A stretch of DNA of 64,000 nucleotides, taken from positions 5,146,001-5,210,000 of the forward strand of contig NZ_CP150241.1 in NCBI RefSeq assembly GCF_037975235.1, in the 5' to 3' direction. Shown here one piece after another: positions 27,447-36,235 of this stretch. Below the pieces are notes generated by a model. The model had not been told where the DNA came from, did no database searches, and saw only the letters and a list, made by a program, of their open reading frames with translations. Source of the DNA: Paenibacillus sp. FSL R5-0341 (GTDB lineage Bacteria > Bacillota > Bacilli > Paenibacillales > Paenibacillaceae). Position numbers and translations under genes: made by a program. Every line of letters begins with the position of its first letter. Position 1 is the stretch's first letter.

Positions 27447-27489
27447 AGCCCGGCTGTTTCCGCTACACTGAAAGCACGGCTGCCGGGCT
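27447..27489 (-). terminator. Terminator of the sugar ABC operon
   Basis: AGCCCGGC and GCCGGGCT pair around a 27-nt loop; on the minus strand the stem is followed by TTTTTC. It lies just after the stop of the solute-binding lipoprotein gene and separates it from the GH106 operon promoter region. Confidence 0.85.
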
Positions 27490-27502
27490 CTGGCTTATAC
27501 GA

Positions 27503-29008
27503 CTACTTCAATGCAGCGTACAGTTCATTAACTTCTTTGACATAATCGTCTCCGCCATTGTTCTTCCACAGAGCAACAGCATCTTCGAACCCTTTCTCAT
27601 CAATCTGGCCTACGATATATTTAATCCGTGCATCGTTAATGATATTGTCCAGCTGTGGTCCTTTCTGGGCGTAAACATCAGAGATCAGCGGTTCACCAGG
27701 ATTGGCGATGACAATCTCTTCGTTGGCTTTCTGCACCTGTGCAACCTTTTCACGGACAGGTGTCTGTTGGACGCGAAGCGTCCTGTCTTCTGGCACAAAC
27801 ATCAAAATCTGATTTAAACCCTGCAGGTCGCGGAGCGCAAGCTTGTCAGTGCTCGGTATGATGTAGTCTTCTTTTTTCTCATACTGCTTGCCTTCAAGTC
27901 CGTTGTACAACAATGCCTGCAATTCCGGTTCATTCAACTGATCCAGGAAACTCAGCACCTTCTTCAGGTCCTCTTCCGTTTTGACACTGCTTTTGGAAAT
28001 GGCAATCAGGCCGGAGTAGCCAGACGTTGGCATATCACGCAGTCCCTTTGGACCTTCCATCGCTTGCAGCACATCCACACGTCCTGTCGCATTAGGGTCT
28101 TTATCCAGTATTTTCTGATCCATGCGCTGCGCATTATCTGCCACATCCACCATGATACCCGCTTGCCCATTTACAAATGGATCAGGCAGTTTCGTCGCAT
28201 CCATCACGGCAAAGTCCTTATTCACCAGACCCTCGCTATAGATTTGACGGAAAAATTTCAGTGCTTCCATGTATTCTGGTGTCTCATGCGCCGGGATCAG
28301 GCCTCCGCTGCCATCATCTCCCCATTTGTTCGGTGCACCAAACCATACCTGCATGTTATCCCACGGGCCTGTGAATTTGCTGGCAACCAGACCGTACGTA
28401 TCATCCTTGCCGTTACCGTCCGGATCATCCTTCGTGAACGCTTTCAATACATTGTAAAATTCATCAATCGTCTTCGGCTCTGCCAACCCCAACTTCTCCA
28501 GCCAATCTTTGCGGATTGTGACCCCATTACGTCCCAGGGCGCGCGCCCGGTAGATGCCATAGGTTTTGCCATCGATTGACGCATTGTTGGTGATGATTTC
28601 ATTCATTTGACTCAGATTCGGATAGTCTTTCAGATAAGGACCCAACTCCCAGAATGCTCCGGTTCGGGCAGCATTGATAAAACTTGGAGACTTCCCTAAC
28701 ACCACCATAATCTGAGGCAGTTTTCCCGAGGCCAGTGTGATGTTGAATTTGTCTTCGTACGAGCTGCTCGGCACCCACTGCAAGTTCACATCCACCTTGG
28801 TCAGTTCTTCAAGCTTCTGGATGACTGGACTGTTCTCCGGCGGATTCTCCGCTTCGAAGTTCGGAAGCATAATGGTAATTTCGTCGGTGCCACCCGTAGC
28901 GGATCCTGAACCTGCTTTTTCCGTGGAGCATGCGCCCAGAATCGTACTCAGTACCAGTGACGCAGAGAGTAACAATGCACCTTTTTTGAATCCCGTTTTT
29001 TGTCCCAT
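27503..29008 (-). CDS. Sugar ABC transporter substrate-binding lipoprotein (LipO-like)
   Basis: It captures oligosaccharide outside the membrane and delivers it to the two permeases encoded just upstream. The signal peptide ends in lipobox ILGACS (Cys about 27), followed by a Gly/Ser linker and a type I solute-binding domain (ITIMLPNFEAENPPENSP..). 501 residues is normal for the large LipO class paired with LplB/LplC permeases. The start has AAGGGGGAGA upstream. Operon context with GH106/GH43/GH105 suggests rhamnogalacturonan-derived oligosaccharides as ligand. Confidence 0.92.
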   Translation of the reverse strand: MGQKTGFKKGALLLSASLVLSTILGACSTEKAGSGSATGGTDEITIMLPNFEAENPPENSPVIQKLEELTKVDVNLQWVPSSSYEDKFNITLASGKLPQIMVVLGKSPSFINAARTGAFWELGPYLKDYPNLSQMNEIITNNASIDGKTYGIYRARALGRNGVTIRKDWLEKLGLAEPKTIDEFYNVLKAFTKDDPDGNGKDDTYGLVASKFTGPWDNMQVWFGAPNKWGDDGSGGLIPAHETPEYMEALKFFRQIYSEGLVNKDFAVMDATKLPDPFVNGQAGIMVDVADNAQRMDQKILDKDPNATGRVDVLQAMEGPKGLRDMPTSGYSGLIAISKSSVKTEEDLKKVLSFLDQLNEPELQALLYNGLEGKQYEKKEDYIIPSTDKLALRDLQGLNQILMFVPEDRTLRVQQTPVREKVAQVQKANEEIVIANPGEPLISDVYAQKGPQLDNIINDARIKYIVGQIDEKGFEDAVALWKNNGGDDYVKEVNELYAALK

Positions 29009-29026
29009 ACGTTCTCCCCCTTGGCT

Positions 29027-29914
29027 TTAGCCTTTGATTGAACCTAACATGACACCTTTGGCAAAATGCTTCTGCAAAAACGGATACACCAGCAAAATCG
29101 GAATGGTACCTACAACGATTACCGCCATTTTGATCGACTGCTCTGGTGGCTGAACAAAATTGGGGTCCATGTTCGCCATATCTCCGACACTGGCCTGCGA
29201 GAGCAATACGATTTGTCTCAACATGACTTGTAGCGGCCATTTGTCACTATCGGAAATGTACAGCAGTGCCGAGAAAAAGTTATTCCAATGTCCCACGGCG
29301 TAGAATAACGCGAACGTGGCAATCACCGGCTTCGATAAAGGCAGAACGATTCGCCACAGCACGCCGAGATCCGAACAGCCGTCGATGCGGGCCGCTTCCT
29401 CCAGCCCGGGCGGCATTTGCTGAAAAAAGTTTTTGACAACAATTAAGTTAAAAGCGCTGATCGCGCCAGGAAGCATAAGTGCCCAGTAGGAATCAAGCAG
29501 TCCCAGTCCACGAATGACGAGATACGTTGGAATCATACCACCGCCGAATAACATCGAGAAGATCACCATGTTCATCATGACGTTACGGCCCCAGAAGTCA
29601 CTTCTGGATAGTGGATAGGCCATCGTTAATGTGAAGAACAGATTGACCAGTGTACCTGCCACCGTGATGAAAATGGAAACGCCAATGCTGCGAAAGATCG
29701 TGGACGAAGAAAAGATATACTCATACGCGCTGAAGGAAAACACCTTCGGAATGAGGAAGAAACTGCGTTCGGTAATCTCGGCTTCCGTTGCGAAAGAATT
29801 CCCTATAATATACAGGAAAGGAAGGACGGTTAATATGCCCAGAATCCCCAGCATGACGTAATTGAAGATATCAAATACCTTGCCGGCAGGGCTGTTGTAT
29901 AGACGGCTGTTCAT
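29027..29914 (-). CDS. Carbohydrate ABC transporter permease, LplC/YtcP-like
   Basis: An inner permease subunit with six membrane helices. The coupling-helix motif that contacts the ATPase is EAARIDGCSDLGVLWRIVLP. 295 residues. It starts 12 bp after the other permease gene and is followed closely by the binding-protein gene. No ATPase gene is present in the operon; in Bacillales such importers share an MsmX-type ATPase encoded elsewhere. Confidence 0.93.
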   Translation of the reverse strand: MNSRLYNSPAGKVFDIFNYVMLGILGILTVLPFLYIIGNSFATEAEITERSFFLIPKVFSFSAYEYIFSSSTIFRSIGVSIFITVAGTLVNLFFTLTMAYPLSRSDFWGRNVMMNMVIFSMLFGGGMIPTYLVIRGLGLLDSYWALMLPGAISAFNLIVVKNFFQQMPPGLEEAARIDGCSDLGVLWRIVLPLSKPVIATFALFYAVGHWNNFFSALLYISDSDKWPLQVMLRQIVLLSQASVGDMANMDPNFVQPPEQSIKMAVIVVGTIPILLVYPFLQKHFAKGVMLGSIKG

Positions 29915-29926
29915 GGGCGCTCCTCC

Positions 29927-30913
29927 TTAATAAATTCCGGGGTGACCGAATTTTTTCGCAAGTTTATTACTGCCAAGCACCAGAATGATCCCCACTACAG
30001 ACTTGAATAGTCCAACAGCGGTACTGTAACTGAATGCACCTTGCGTAATCCCCACCGTGTACACATACGTATCAAATACGTCAGCGACATCCCGGTTGAG
30101 AGAGTTGGTCATCAGATAGATCTGCTCAAATCCGGTATCGAGGAAGTTCCCCAGTCTGAGAATGAGCAAAATGACAATCGTCGTACGAATCGCGGGAAGC
30201 GTGATATGCCACATCCGCCGTAACCGTCCTGCGCCATCCACAATGGAGGCTTCATATTGTTCCGTATCTACACCTGCGAGGGCTGCAAGGAAAATGATTG
30301 TTCCCCATCCCATCTCCTTCCACATCATCTGAACAATAATGAGCGGACGGAACGAACCCGGACTGGAGAGTACATCAATAGGCTTGCCTGTAATCCAAGC
30401 GATCAGGTCGTATAACACCCCGCCTTGCGGGGTCAGGAACACATACGTGATACTGGCGATAATCACCATGGATACAAAATGGGGGACATAGACCAGTGTT
30501 TGAATCGTTCTTTTGAAGAAAGCGACCCGAATTTCATTTAATAACAAGGCGATAATGATCGGTGCCGGGAAAAAGAAGATGAGATCATACAGGGCCAGGA
30601 CCAGCGTATTGCGTAATAGTCGAAAGAAGTCCGGGTTGGAGAAGAAGTTCGTAAAGTTCTCTAGCCCAACCCAGCTGCTCTCCCGGATGCCCAGGAAAGG
30701 CTGGTAGTCCTGAAAGGCAATGACGATCCCCCACATGGGCAAGTATTTAAAGATGACAAAGTACAAAAAGCCGGGAAGCACAAGCACATATAACCATTTG
30801 TTTCGTTTGATCTGCCTTTTCCAATTTGACTCTCGTCTCATGGGCCTTGTGGCCCTATCCGCTTGGGTGGTTGCAGTGCCGTTGGTATTCCAGTCCGTCT
30901 TCCCGTTCATCAT
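29927..30913 (-). CDS. Carbohydrate ABC transporter permease, LplB/YteP-like
   Basis: First gene of the importer operon. The basic cytoplasmic N-terminus (KRQIKRNKWLYVLVLPG) precedes six helices; the coupling motif is EASIVDGAGRLRRMWHITLP. Two ATGs in a row follow AGGGGAGAC, so the start is uncertain by one codon. The 328-residue length and N-terminal extension are normal for the LplB class. A perfect cre site sits 20 bp upstream of the start, so glucose-type catabolite repression of the operon is likely. Confidence 0.93.
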   Translation of the reverse strand: MMNGKTDWNTNGTATTQADRATRPMRRESNWKRQIKRNKWLYVLVLPGFLYFVIFKYLPMWGIVIAFQDYQPFLGIRESSWVGLENFTNFFSNPDFFRLLRNTLVLALYDLIFFFPAPIIIALLLNEIRVAFFKRTIQTLVYVPHFVSMVIIASITYVFLTPQGGVLYDLIAWITGKPIDVLSSPGSFRPLIIVQMMWKEMGWGTIIFLAALAGVDTEQYEASIVDGAGRLRRMWHITLPAIRTTIVILLILRLGNFLDTGFEQIYLMTNSLNRDVADVFDTYVYTVGITQGAFSYSTAVGLFKSVVGIILVLGSNKLAKKFGHPGIY

Positions 30914-30932
30914 GTCTCCCCTTCCTTAGCAA

Positions 30933-30946
30933 TGTAAGCGTTATCA
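30933..30946 (-). promoter_or_regulatory. CcpA-binding cre site
   Basis: TGTAAGCGTTATCA fits the published cre consensus TGWAARCGYTWNCW at every position. It lies 20 bp upstream of the permease start and just downstream of the likely promoter, a position that normally gives repression by CcpA. Confidence 0.8.
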
Positions 30947-30963
30947 ATTAACCTGATACTCAG

Positions 30964-30990
30964 ACTATACAGACGCCTGGTTTCCGGCAA
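30964..30990 (-). promoter_or_regulatory. Possible sigma-A promoter of the sugar ABC operon
   Basis: On the minus strand TTGCCG and TATAGT are separated by 15 bp, shorter than the optimal 17, so recognition may need an activator such as the neighbouring AraC-type regulator. The -10 lies 18 bp before the cre site. Confidence 0.4.
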
Positions 30991-31135
30991 CCTTCATTTT
31001 TTGCATTGCTCCGGCACATTGGCCGAAAAGCCCGCTATAACGCCATTCTCACAAGAAATTGAACATAACGTAGTAGGTAGAATTGCACATTTTTGCGGGT
31101 TTATCTTTCTTTGTATCAGGGTAGAAAAAGAAACA

Positions 31136-31164
31136 ACCGGCATCCGCTAAAGCCGGATGCCGGT
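31136..31164 (-). terminator. Terminator of the AraC-type regulator gene
   Basis: A perfect 11-bp stem ACCGGCATCCG / CGGATGCCGGT with a 7-nt loop, followed on the minus strand by a T-rich tract. It lies 25 bp after the stop codon. Confidence 0.85.
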
Positions 31165-31188
31165 CAGAAATGACAGACGTATGAACGG

Positions 31189-33594
31189 TTATTGTGCAAA
31201 CCATTGATCGCGATATTGACTCGGGGTAACTCCCTCCTGTTTCTTGAAGATCCGATTAAAATAACTGTGCTGATATCCCACAGCCGTCGCAACATCATTA
31301 ATTTTCATCGTTGTCTCCCGTAACAATTGCTTCGCCGCATCCATTCTCACACGTGTCAAATAATCAATAAAATTGATGCCCGATACCTGTTTGAATACCT
31401 TGCTCAGTGCATAGGGTGTCATCTGCTCCTCGTCAGCACAGTTTTCCAGCGAAATGTCGTTGCGGTAATGCGTATCGATATACAACATCGTTCGTTCCAC
31501 CACCAGCTTCAGCGGTTCCTGCGATCGTACCTCAACCTCTTGTATATAAGGTAAGAACACCTCATTCATCATCCATTGCTTCATCTGTACAGGTTCACGA
31601 ATTCCGGATAATCGCTCATACATATTGCTACCACCAAACAGCTTATAAGGTGTGACCCCTGTTTGCAGCATCATGTGCTGAATACTGCCGAGCAATTGCA
31701 GCATCATCTGCTGAACTTGTAATTCGGTACTTCCTGCCCGCGTAATCTCACTCATGAATTGCTCCAGCACACGTTCCGCTTCGGCTTGTTTGCCCAGTCT
31801 GACCGCCTGTAGCAACTCACGTTCCAACCCGAGCGGATAGGAAGCTGCTTCATTACTGCGGAAACACGCCTCATCCTCCAGATCGAGAATCTGACTTCCT
31901 TCCTCCACACTTCGATAAGCCACGGCCTGTTCCATTTCGACGAATCGTCCGGGCAGTTCCTGAAGTGAAGCTGCTGGGCGGCTGATCATCAAAGTCACCT
32001 TCAGTTTGAGTGTTCTTCCGATGACCTCCACAAGCTCCTGCCCCCATAACAAGGCTTGTGACTTCACAGGTTCATCCTGAGGAGCAATCACAAGCATGGC
32101 TGAAGACAGGTCGTGAAAGTTCATAACACTGATCTGCCTGAAAACATTTTTGGCGACTTCCTGAGTGATATTCACTGCTGCAAAAGTAACCAGTCCCGTG
32201 TCCTGGCTTCCGAATCTGCCTTGCAGCTGCTCATATCCTGTAAAATACATCTGCACCAGCAAAAACTGCTGGCCCTCCAGTTCAAAGCCGAGATGACGCA
32301 TCCGCTTCCGAAGATCCTGCTCGTTATAGGCGTATAGATGCCCCTGCACAAGTTGTAAAACAAAGCTGTCACGCAGATGAGGAAGCTGCTCCTGTAACTG
32401 GCGATGTGCCGTGACACTGCGGGAGGTCAGTTCGTTCCACTGTTGCTCCAGCAGCTCAAACTCGTCCAGCTTGGCATCGGTTGGTGTTGTTTCGTTTCGG
32501 CCAGGTGTAAGGAGATGCAGCATCCGGGCTACAGGCGAATAGATACGGCGTGAAGCAAACCAGGATAACACTAATCCCAGGATGAGACTGCCTATACTGG
32601 CAATGACGATGATTTTGGATACCAGCTTGACTGGCGAAGTAACTGATGTCAAAGGCGCAGCGGAAACATAGGTCCAGTCCGAATCAATTCGACTCAATGA
32701 GCCGTACGAGACGGAATAGGTCTGATCCTCATATCGGAACAGGAATGAGCGGGTGTCCGCATGCAGGGCCACTTCATCTTTTAGCTGCTGCTCAAAAGCA
32801 GAAGTCTCTCCCGCGGTTCCCGGATTACCGGTAACCAGTGTGTTTCCTTCCTGATCCATAAGGAACGTTAAGCCTTCATCGTATGGAGTAAGCGTTTTCA
32901 ACAAACTGGCGACTTTCTCGTTATCCAACGTAATAATCAGTGCCCCAAATGGATTAATACTCTCCCCCGGAATCTTATGTACAAGAACCAGTGCATTGCC
33001 TGCATCCGTATGCAGTAGACTGTCGTTGGTCGAAGGTGCTGTATCTCTGTTGATGCTGGAAACCCAGTCTGTCCAGTACACGTGGTTGCCCATGGAGAGG
33101 TATCGATCATATGCCTGTATCTTGGCTTCATCTTTCAATTCGGTATAATCCCGATTAAACAAGATCGGCTTCGGCTCCTGCAAATACAGCTGTGCTGACT
33201 TGATCAGCGGGTGGGAACCTTGCAATACATATAATGTAGTGACAATCTCCTGCGTTTCATTGAAATAATATACAAAATCCAGCGTCCGCAAAGCATTGCC
33301 AAACCTCGGCTCAAATGCCCAATGGGATAAGTTCATCTCCAGATAAGCCAGCTGATCATCCACATTACGTGCCCGGTTCTCGATCTGGTTCTGATGCATC
33401 CGATTGAATTCGGTCTCCATCCGTCCAACCACCTGTTGATACATGACGATACCTGTGATTAGCCCGGGAATGCTGGCAATGAGTAAAATCAACATGAGGC
33501 TGTTTCGATAAAATCGTCCTTTATGTCTTCCTGCCTTCAAATCGGATAACCGCTTGAATCTGCCAAATATTCGATCGCTCCTAGTCGGTTCCAT
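31189..33594 (-). CDS. Membrane-anchored sensor with AraC-type DNA-binding domain
   Basis: A one-component sensor-regulator of the type common next to sugar ABC operons in Paenibacillus. TM1 at about residues 32-51 and TM2 at about 327-348 enclose an extracellular Cache-like sensor of about 275 residues. A central cytoplasmic region is followed by a C-terminal double helix-turn-helix with ISLENCADEEQMTPYALSKV and INDVATAVGYQHSYFNRIF, the AraC signature. 801 residues. It probably detects sugar outside or a loaded binding protein and activates the adjacent ABC and GH operons. It is transcribed toward them and has its own terminator. Confidence 0.92.
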   Translation of the reverse strand: MEPTRSDRIFGRFKRLSDLKAGRHKGRFYRNSLMLILLIASIPGLITGIVMYQQVVGRMETEFNRMHQNQIENRARNVDDQLAYLEMNLSHWAFEPRFGNALRTLDFVYYFNETQEIVTTLYVLQGSHPLIKSAQLYLQEPKPILFNRDYTELKDEAKIQAYDRYLSMGNHVYWTDWVSSINRDTAPSTNDSLLHTDAGNALVLVHKIPGESINPFGALIITLDNEKVASLLKTLTPYDEGLTFLMDQEGNTLVTGNPGTAGETSAFEQQLKDEVALHADTRSFLFRYEDQTYSVSYGSLSRIDSDWTYVSAAPLTSVTSPVKLVSKIIVIASIGSLILGLVLSWFASRRIYSPVARMLHLLTPGRNETTPTDAKLDEFELLEQQWNELTSRSVTAHRQLQEQLPHLRDSFVLQLVQGHLYAYNEQDLRKRMRHLGFELEGQQFLLVQMYFTGYEQLQGRFGSQDTGLVTFAAVNITQEVAKNVFRQISVMNFHDLSSAMLVIAPQDEPVKSQALLWGQELVEVIGRTLKLKVTLMISRPAASLQELPGRFVEMEQAVAYRSVEEGSQILDLEDEACFRSNEAASYPLGLERELLQAVRLGKQAEAERVLEQFMSEITRAGSTELQVQQMMLQLLGSIQHMMLQTGVTPYKLFGGSNMYERLSGIREPVQMKQWMMNEVFLPYIQEVEVRSQEPLKLVVERTMLYIDTHYRNDISLENCADEEQMTPYALSKVFKQVSGINFIDYLTRVRMDAAKQLLRETTMKINDVATAVGYQHSYFNRIFKKQEGVTPSQYRDQWFAQ

Positions 33595-33834
33595 CGTTGC
33601 TCACCTGCCTGCTTGCATCGGGTCTGACTGTCATGGAAACTTCCTCAACTCCCCTTGTTGAATGAATGAAAAATACATATGAGAATATATGGATGAAATC
33701 CTTTTCTTGTATTATACGCACAATCTACAGGTGAATGAAACGATCTGTAACCGATCATTTTTTTAACCAATGTTTTATTAACATGACAAAATGGATTACA
33801 ATGAGATAAAGCAAACATGAAGGAGGCCTTTTTA

Positions 33835-35190
33835 ATGAAAGAACAGACTTATTTTGAACAAAATAGAGAAAAACACCTGGCAGAACTGAATGAATGGTTG
33901 TCCATTCCGAGTATTTCCGCCATTTCCGAGCATAAAGAGGATGTTAATCGTGCAGCACAATGGGCAGCAGATGCACTCACACGTGCAGGTATGGAAAACG
34001 TAGAGGTCATTCAAACAGCGGGACATCCGATTGTCTATGCAGATCACCTGCATGCACCGGGCAAACCGACAGCTCTGATCTATGGACACTATGATGTTCA
34101 ACCTGTTGATCCGCTTAATCTGTGGGAGACACCTCCTTTCGAACCTACTGTTCGTGATGGCAAGCTGTTTGCCCGTGGTGCAACAGATGATAAAGGACAG
34201 ATTTTCCTACATATCAAGGCAGTAGAAGCCATTCTCGCCGAAAACAAAGAACTTCCGGTTAACATCAAGTTCTGCATCGAAGGCGAAGAGGAAATCTCCA
34301 GCCCGAACTTGCCCATCTATCTGAATGACAATACGGACAAGCTGCGTGCAGACATGGTATTGATCTCGGATACATCTCTGCTTGAAAAAGGTAAACCGGC
34401 GATCTCCACTGGCCTGCGCGGCCTTTGCTCGCTTCACGTAGATCTGAACACAGCCAATACCGACTTGCACTCCGGTTCATTCGGTGGCGGTGTACCTAAC
34501 GCACTGCATGCACTCGTGTCCCTGCTCGCTTCGCTGCATGATGAGCAAGGTCGTGTGAGTGTAGACGGTTTCTACGACGGCGTTCTGCCACTGTCTCCTG
34601 AGATGAGAGAAGAATTTGTGAAACAAGGCTTCAATGAAGAACAGCTTCGTCAGGACCTCGGACTGGAGCAATTGTACGGCGAAGAAGGTTACTCGTTCGT
34701 GGAACGTGTAGGCGCTCGTCCAACATTGGAACTGAACGGCGTATGGGGTGGTTTCCAGGGCGAAGGTAGCAAAACGGTTATTCCGAAGGAAGCTCACGCC
34801 AAAATTACATGCCGCCTTGTTGCGGATCAAGATCCACAGCATGTCTTGGATCGTATCGAAGCACATCTGCATGCTCACGTTCAACCGGGTGCAACGCTGC
34901 ATGTGAAACAGATCGAGAAAGCTTTTGCTTTCAATACCGATCCTTCCAATCCCATTCTGCAAAAAGCGGCAGATGCGTATGAGCACGTGTATGGCGTTCG
35001 TGCCCTCTTTACCAAAGATGGTGGCTCCATTCCGATTGTTGAGAAGCTCTCACGTGTACTCGAAATCCCTGCTGTCATGATGGGATTCGGCTTGCCGGAT
35101 GAGAATCTGCATGCTCCGAACGAGCACTTCAACCTGGAGAACTTTGATAAAGGGTTGTTGACGATTGTGCAGTTCTTGAAGAGTTTGTAA
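33835..35190 (+). CDS. M20 family dipeptidase
   Basis: A cytoplasmic dizinc metallopeptidase. Ligand motifs are YGHYDVQP, RGATDDKGQ, IEGEEEISSP, MVLISDTSLL and the C-terminal GLPDENLHAPNEHF. The lid domain begins near TGLRGLCSLHVDL. The ATG preceded by AAGGAGG with 9-nt spacing was taken as start; an ATG six codons earlier sits before that site. 451 residues, typical of the CNDP/PepV-like dipeptidase group. Codon use looks stronger (more biased) than in the neighbouring genes, suggesting good expression. Monocistronic. Confidence 0.93.
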   Translation: MKEQTYFEQNREKHLAELNEWLSIPSISAISEHKEDVNRAAQWAADALTRAGMENVEVIQTAGHPIVYADHLHAPGKPTALIYGHYDVQPVDPLNLWETPPFEPTVRDGKLFARGATDDKGQIFLHIKAVEAILAENKELPVNIKFCIEGEEEISSPNLPIYLNDNTDKLRADMVLISDTSLLEKGKPAISTGLRGLCSLHVDLNTANTDLHSGSFGGGVPNALHALVSLLASLHDEQGRVSVDGFYDGVLPLSPEMREEFVKQGFNEEQLRQDLGLEQLYGEEGYSFVERVGARPTLELNGVWGGFQGEGSKTVIPKEAHAKITCRLVADQDPQHVLDRIEAHLHAHVQPGATLHVKQIEKAFAFNTDPSNPILQKAADAYEHVYGVRALFTKDGGSIPIVEKLSRVLEIPAVMMGFGLPDENLHAPNEHFNLENFDKGLLTIVQFLKSL

Positions 35191-35241
35191 TCATCGTGTT
35201 TAAAACCAGTTCATGCTGAGAGCGTGCTGAGTGGACGTTCC

Positions 35242-35359
35242 GGGGCCGAATCGTTCTTTCGATCGCTGTTATCCCCGGATTTCCTTGATTCCCTTTTTCA
35301 AAGGTGAAATCCGGTGATAAAGGCGAACGCTCCGCTTCTTCAGAATCGATTTCGTCCCC
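35242..35359. repeat. 118-bp imperfect palindrome (structured intergenic element)
   Basis: The left arm (GGGGCCGAATCG..TTATCCCCGGATTTC) and the reverse complement of the right arm (GGGGACGAAATCG..TTATCACCGGATTTC) align along most of their length, with an innermost GGATTTC/GAAATCC hairpin. It lies directly after the dipeptidase gene. There is no open frame. I recall similar sequence from Paenibacillus intergenic regions, but only one copy is present in this window. Confidence 0.45.
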
Positions 35360-35384
35360 TTCACTACGTTGCAGCTTCTCGCAG

Positions 35385-36010
35385 ACTGATTTTAGGATTG
35401 ACCTAACTATTGAATGGTTAGTGTAATTAGGAGAACAAAAGGACGGCCTTCGGGTCGTTTTTTTGTTATTTATTTTATTTCTTTGGTTCTTTGTTTCTTT
35501 GGTGAAATTGTGGTTTTTTCGTGGCTGCTTTTTATGAATGGAGACGATGGAGACTTACTTTTAAATAGGTTAGCGTATTAGAGATAACATCATGATGACT
35601 TATAGGCCGTTTCTTTAAATTTATTTTGTATCGATCATTACGTACAGCTTGCTTTATCATGGCTGCTTCGAAGGAATGGGTCTAACTTGGATGGGTTAGT
35701 GTGATAGATTACCTTAACGATGAGCTACTGAACACTTTTTCGTTTTTTTCGTTTTTTTCGTTTTTTCTCGATAACTTCGTTATCGTTCTTCCTATGACTG
35801 ATTTTATAGACGGGGTCTCGGTTTTAATGGTTTAGTGTCATAGAGATAATATACGCGACCTTATCAGCCGTTTTTTTAGATTAAGTACGTCTCCTTCATA
35901 AGTTTCAGGCTTTTACCATGGTTGCTCTATTGTGACTGGTTTTAGACGACGGCTAACTTTTAAGGGTTTTGACAGTGATAACACAAGCGGTGGCCTTTAT
36001 AGATTTGTTT
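35385..36010. repeat. Five degenerate tandem units of about 126-152 bp
   Basis: A core resembling ATGGGTTAGTGTGATAGAG begins near 35416, 35568, 35694, 35829 and 35965, i.e. at intervals of 152, 126, 135 and 136 bp. Other recurrent parts are GACTGATTTTA(G) before the core (35385, 35797, 35934), a block like ACTTATAGGCCGTTTCTTTA after it, and CATGGCTGCT near the end of units. Between units 3 and 4 lies a run of T5-7CG repeats (about 35736-35768) and a short perfect hairpin (35769-35785). Apart from the terminator in unit 1 nothing here looks coding; this fills the gap of about 1 kb before the TetR gene. Confidence 0.55.
35443..35464 (+). terminator. Likely terminator of the dipeptidase gene
   Basis: ACGGCC-TTC-GGGTCGT forms a short stem with a stable loop, followed by TTTTTTT on the plus strand. 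It is about 250 bp past the stop codon, after the palindromic element. Confidence 0.65.
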
Positions 36011-36235
36011 GAAGCGATTGATATTTAATATTTATGATGCACCCTTATGGAGTATGATGTGGATCGGGTAACGAAGATGTTGCTAACTACAGGGGGATTT
36101 ATGGATGGGAGGATCTTTTGGGATTCCTTCGTTTTGACTTGCTTGTGCTTAAAACTTCGCTGCGGGGCTTTTGCCATGAGTGTTCACCTGCTGTTGCGCC
36201 CCAGCAAGCTAATCCAAAATGATGAGGTGACTGTT

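Noticed and set aside
34477..34986. 169-codon minus-strand frame
   Set aside because: Antisense shadow of the M20 dipeptidase gene; no ribosome site or recognisable domain.
35769..35785. A short hairpin containing ATAACTTCGTTAT recalls a lox half-site
   Set aside because: Only part of a lox arm matches, there is no second arm at the right spacing, and it fits a simple 7-bp hairpin within the tandem repeat array.
36047..36235. 63-codon N-terminal extension of the TetR protein
   Set aside because: Composition (Leu/Cys-rich) is unlike TetR N-termini, and a GTG with a good ribosome site begins just before the DNA-binding domain.
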